Of a stretch of 6,849 bases of DNA, positions 5,609 to 6,849 are shown piece after piece. Positions within the stretch are counted from its first letter, which is position 1. Every line of letters starts with the position of its first letter. Under the pieces are notes generated by a model. It was not told the origin of the DNA. It ran no database searches and saw only the letters and a list, made by a program, of their open reading frames with translations. The translations under genes and the position numbers were made by a program. Source of the stretch: Promethearchaeota archaeon (lineage in GTDB: Archaea > Asgardarchaeota > Lokiarchaeia > Sigyniarchaeales > SOKP01); the NCBI GenBank assembly GCA_019057355.1, contig DXJM01000078.1, positions 1 through 6,849 on the forward strand, written 5' to 3'.

Positions 5609-6810
5609 AAAAAGTCAGAAGACACAGGAGTTTGAATTCTTATCATGTTCTGGTCATTATCTTCTAATATTGATATGATTGCGGATATATTTAGTTTGGA
5701 TTCGTAAGTGATATCCTTTATTTCTCCTTGTCTCCACTTTTTAAATCCTTTCAATAAAGGATTAGTCTCAAACAACCCTTCTTGAAGTCCACTAAGTTTT
5801 ATCGTAACCCCTTCAAGATCTTTTTGTGAAATATTTTCTATTCTTACCGTGTATTTTTCAATATCCGATTCAATAGATTTGACTTTTATAATCTTTTGGA
5901 ATTTTGATGCAATTCCATCAAATAAGGAGGGAGAAATTGCCCCTTTTTTTGAAAAAAGACTAGTTTCTGCTTCTTTTTCGGTAATAGATTCTGATATTAT
6001 GGAAATTGGTATGTTAAATTTTATAACCTCATGTCCAAATTCAGGTTTTTTCTTTCCTATAACTGTTAAAGACCAATTTGAATAATCTCCATATTTTAAT
6101 CCCCAAAATTCTTTTTCTGAAGGTTCCCATAAATAATTGTGGCTTGGCTCAGCAATTTCAGGAATTTTTAACAATAAATATCCTTTTTCAGTATTTTTTG
6201 TTTTCACGTCACCTGCTATAGCCGGTGGTAATTCCTCTACCTTCCTACAAGAATTTCCATATGCTTCACAATAACATATTAAATTCGCTTTTTGCAAGAG
6301 CCTTATCTCTATTTCGCTTAAATTCTCAGATGTATAATTAATCTTGATGGTTTCACCGGGTTTAAAGGCATCCTTAGAAGTAGTAACGCTTAATCCTGAA
6401 ATTGAAATGGTAACTGGATTCAATTTAAGAGGAAGAATGGAAGATTTATCTATTCTAAGTTCAATATTTTTTTGCCTTTTTATGATCAGATCATCATCAG
6501 GATTTAGCGGATTAGCCATTCGTAAAAGTAATTCAATAAAGTATCCTAAATTTCTTTTTTCTATCGTTGGAATTACATTATTTTTGACCAAAATTGATTT
6601 TTCTCTTATATATTCTCCAGCTTCAAATCTTCCCGCTGGAAATATCTCTTGTTTACTTATTTGAAGTTCTTTAATACAAGGTGTTTTGCTTATTAATTTA
6701 AGCCCACTCCATAATAAGGAGGTATCTTCTTCAAATCCATATCTAGTGGTGATATTTAGTTTATCACCAATCAAAACAAATTGACTATCCGTGCTAAGCT
6801 CTAAATTCAT
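5605..6810 (-). CDS. Arrestin-like two-lobed beta-sandwich protein with extra C-terminal domain
   Basis: A 401-residue soluble protein, almost all predicted beta strand, without signal peptide or membrane helix. Residues 1-120 read as an arrestin N-lobe (VLIGDKLNITTRYGF, later KSILVKNNVIPTIEKRNLGYFIE, like the arrestin 'lP...l.....i.Y.l' strand pair). Residues 130-272 read as a C-lobe with the characteristic FKPGETIKINYTSENLS, a P-rich hinge (KIPEIAEPSHNY) and a closing GHEVIKFNIPISI strand. After a polar linker (273-305), residues 306-401 look like a further Ig/CARDB-like sandwich (YTVRIENISQKDLEGVTIKLSG). Cys179, Cys181 and Cys188 lie close together (CYC, then NSC) and might bind metal or form a disulfide. 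Arrestin-fold proteins act as adaptors in eukaryotic trafficking; the job here is unknown. It starts at ATG 6810-6808, and its TAG stop overlaps the FrhB-like gene's TAA tail to tail. A generic Ig-like protein is the alternative. Confidence 0.85.
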   Translation of the reverse strand: MNLELSTDSQFVLIGDKLNITTRYGFEEDTSLLWSGLKLISKTPCIKELQISKQEIFPAGRFEAGEYIREKSILVKNNVIPTIEKRNLGYFIELLLRMANPLNPDDDLIIKRQKNIELRIDKSSILPLKLNPVTISISGLSVTTSKDAFKPGETIKINYTSENLSEIEIRLLQKANLICYCEAYGNSCRKVEELPPAIAGDVKTKNTEKGYLLLKIPEIAEPSHNYLWEPSEKEFWGLKYGDYSNWSLTVIGKKKPEFGHEVIKFNIPISIISESITEKEAETSLFSKKGAISPSLFDGIASKFQKIIKVKSIESDIEKYTVRIENISQKDLEGVTIKLSGLQEGLFETNPLLKGFKKWRQGEIKDITYESKLNISAIISILEDNDQNMIRIQTPVSSDFF

Positions 6811-6849
6811 AATATTAAAATATTTAAATCAATTAATGAAATTTATTGT
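6811..6849 (-). promoter_or_regulatory. AT-rich promoter region of the arrestin-like gene
   Basis: Reading the minus strand, ATAAAT at 6846-6841 lies about 30-36 bases before the ATG, and TTTAAATA at 6828-6821 lies 11-18 bases before it. Either could be the TATA box; the first has the better spacing for a leaderless transcript. No Shine-Dalgarno sequence is present, and the window ends here. Confidence 0.35.

Noticed and set aside
6344..6664. Plus-strand frame of 106 residues inside the arrestin-like gene (and a shorter one at 5849-6085)
   Set aside because: Shadow frames of the minus-strand gene; they are hydrophobic by composition and have no start signals or recognisable motifs.
1..6849. 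CRISPR arrays, tRNA or rRNA genes, insertion sequences, attachment sites
   Set aside because: No regularly spaced repeats, cloverleaf-like GC-rich segments, transposase motifs or terminal inverted repeats were seen on reading both strands.

Overview
The window is AT-rich, its promoters look archaeal (TATA-like boxes, short leaders), and its main locus is a selenoprotein pair. The two central genes, hdrA and an mvhD/vhuD-type gene, appear broken by in-frame UGA codons. All four UGAs fall where the families have cysteine, so both genes read through as full-length proteins if UGA is selenocysteine (Sec). Downstream of mvhD lies an RNA hairpin with the layout of a eukaryote-like SECIS element: AUGA on the 5' side, a 9-bp helix, AAA in the apical loop 11 nt after AUGA, and GA on the 3' side. 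Sec-containing HdrA and VhuD with SECIS elements of this kind are known from Lokiarchaeota. An arrestin-like beta-sandwich protein and a small PCI-like winged-helix protein fit the same picture. I infer a Lokiarchaeia-like Asgard archaeon; this rests on recognition, not on a search.

Layout. 1-166 (-): 5' end of an unrecognised gene, probably starting at TTG. 320-553 (-): a NifU C-terminal-domain iron-sulfur scaffold. 712-1089 (+): a small helical protein with a C-terminal winged helix. 1157-1333 (-): a 58-residue unknown protein. 1545-3554 (+): hdrA with Sec20 and Sec204. 3576-4007 (+): mvhD with Sec20 and Sec71. 4008-4043: putative SECIS, one base after the mvhD stop. 4112-5608 (+): an FrhB-like F420-binding flavo-iron-sulfur protein behind its own TATA box. 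5605-6810 (-): the arrestin-like protein, overlapping the previous gene tail to tail by four bases.

How the genes may work together. HdrA is the FAD- and iron-sulfur-containing electron-bifurcating core of heterodisulfide reductase. MvhD is the small [2Fe-2S] protein that feeds electrons into HdrA. FrhB is the F420-oxidising module of F420 hydrogenases and related enzymes. Together they suggest an F420-linked electron entry to an Hdr complex, with Sec at four redox or metal-ligand positions. No hydrogenase large or small subunit and no HdrB or HdrC is present here, so the rest of the complex must be encoded elsewhere. Ordinary gene calling would split hdrA into pieces and cut mvhD down to a 61-residue fragment.
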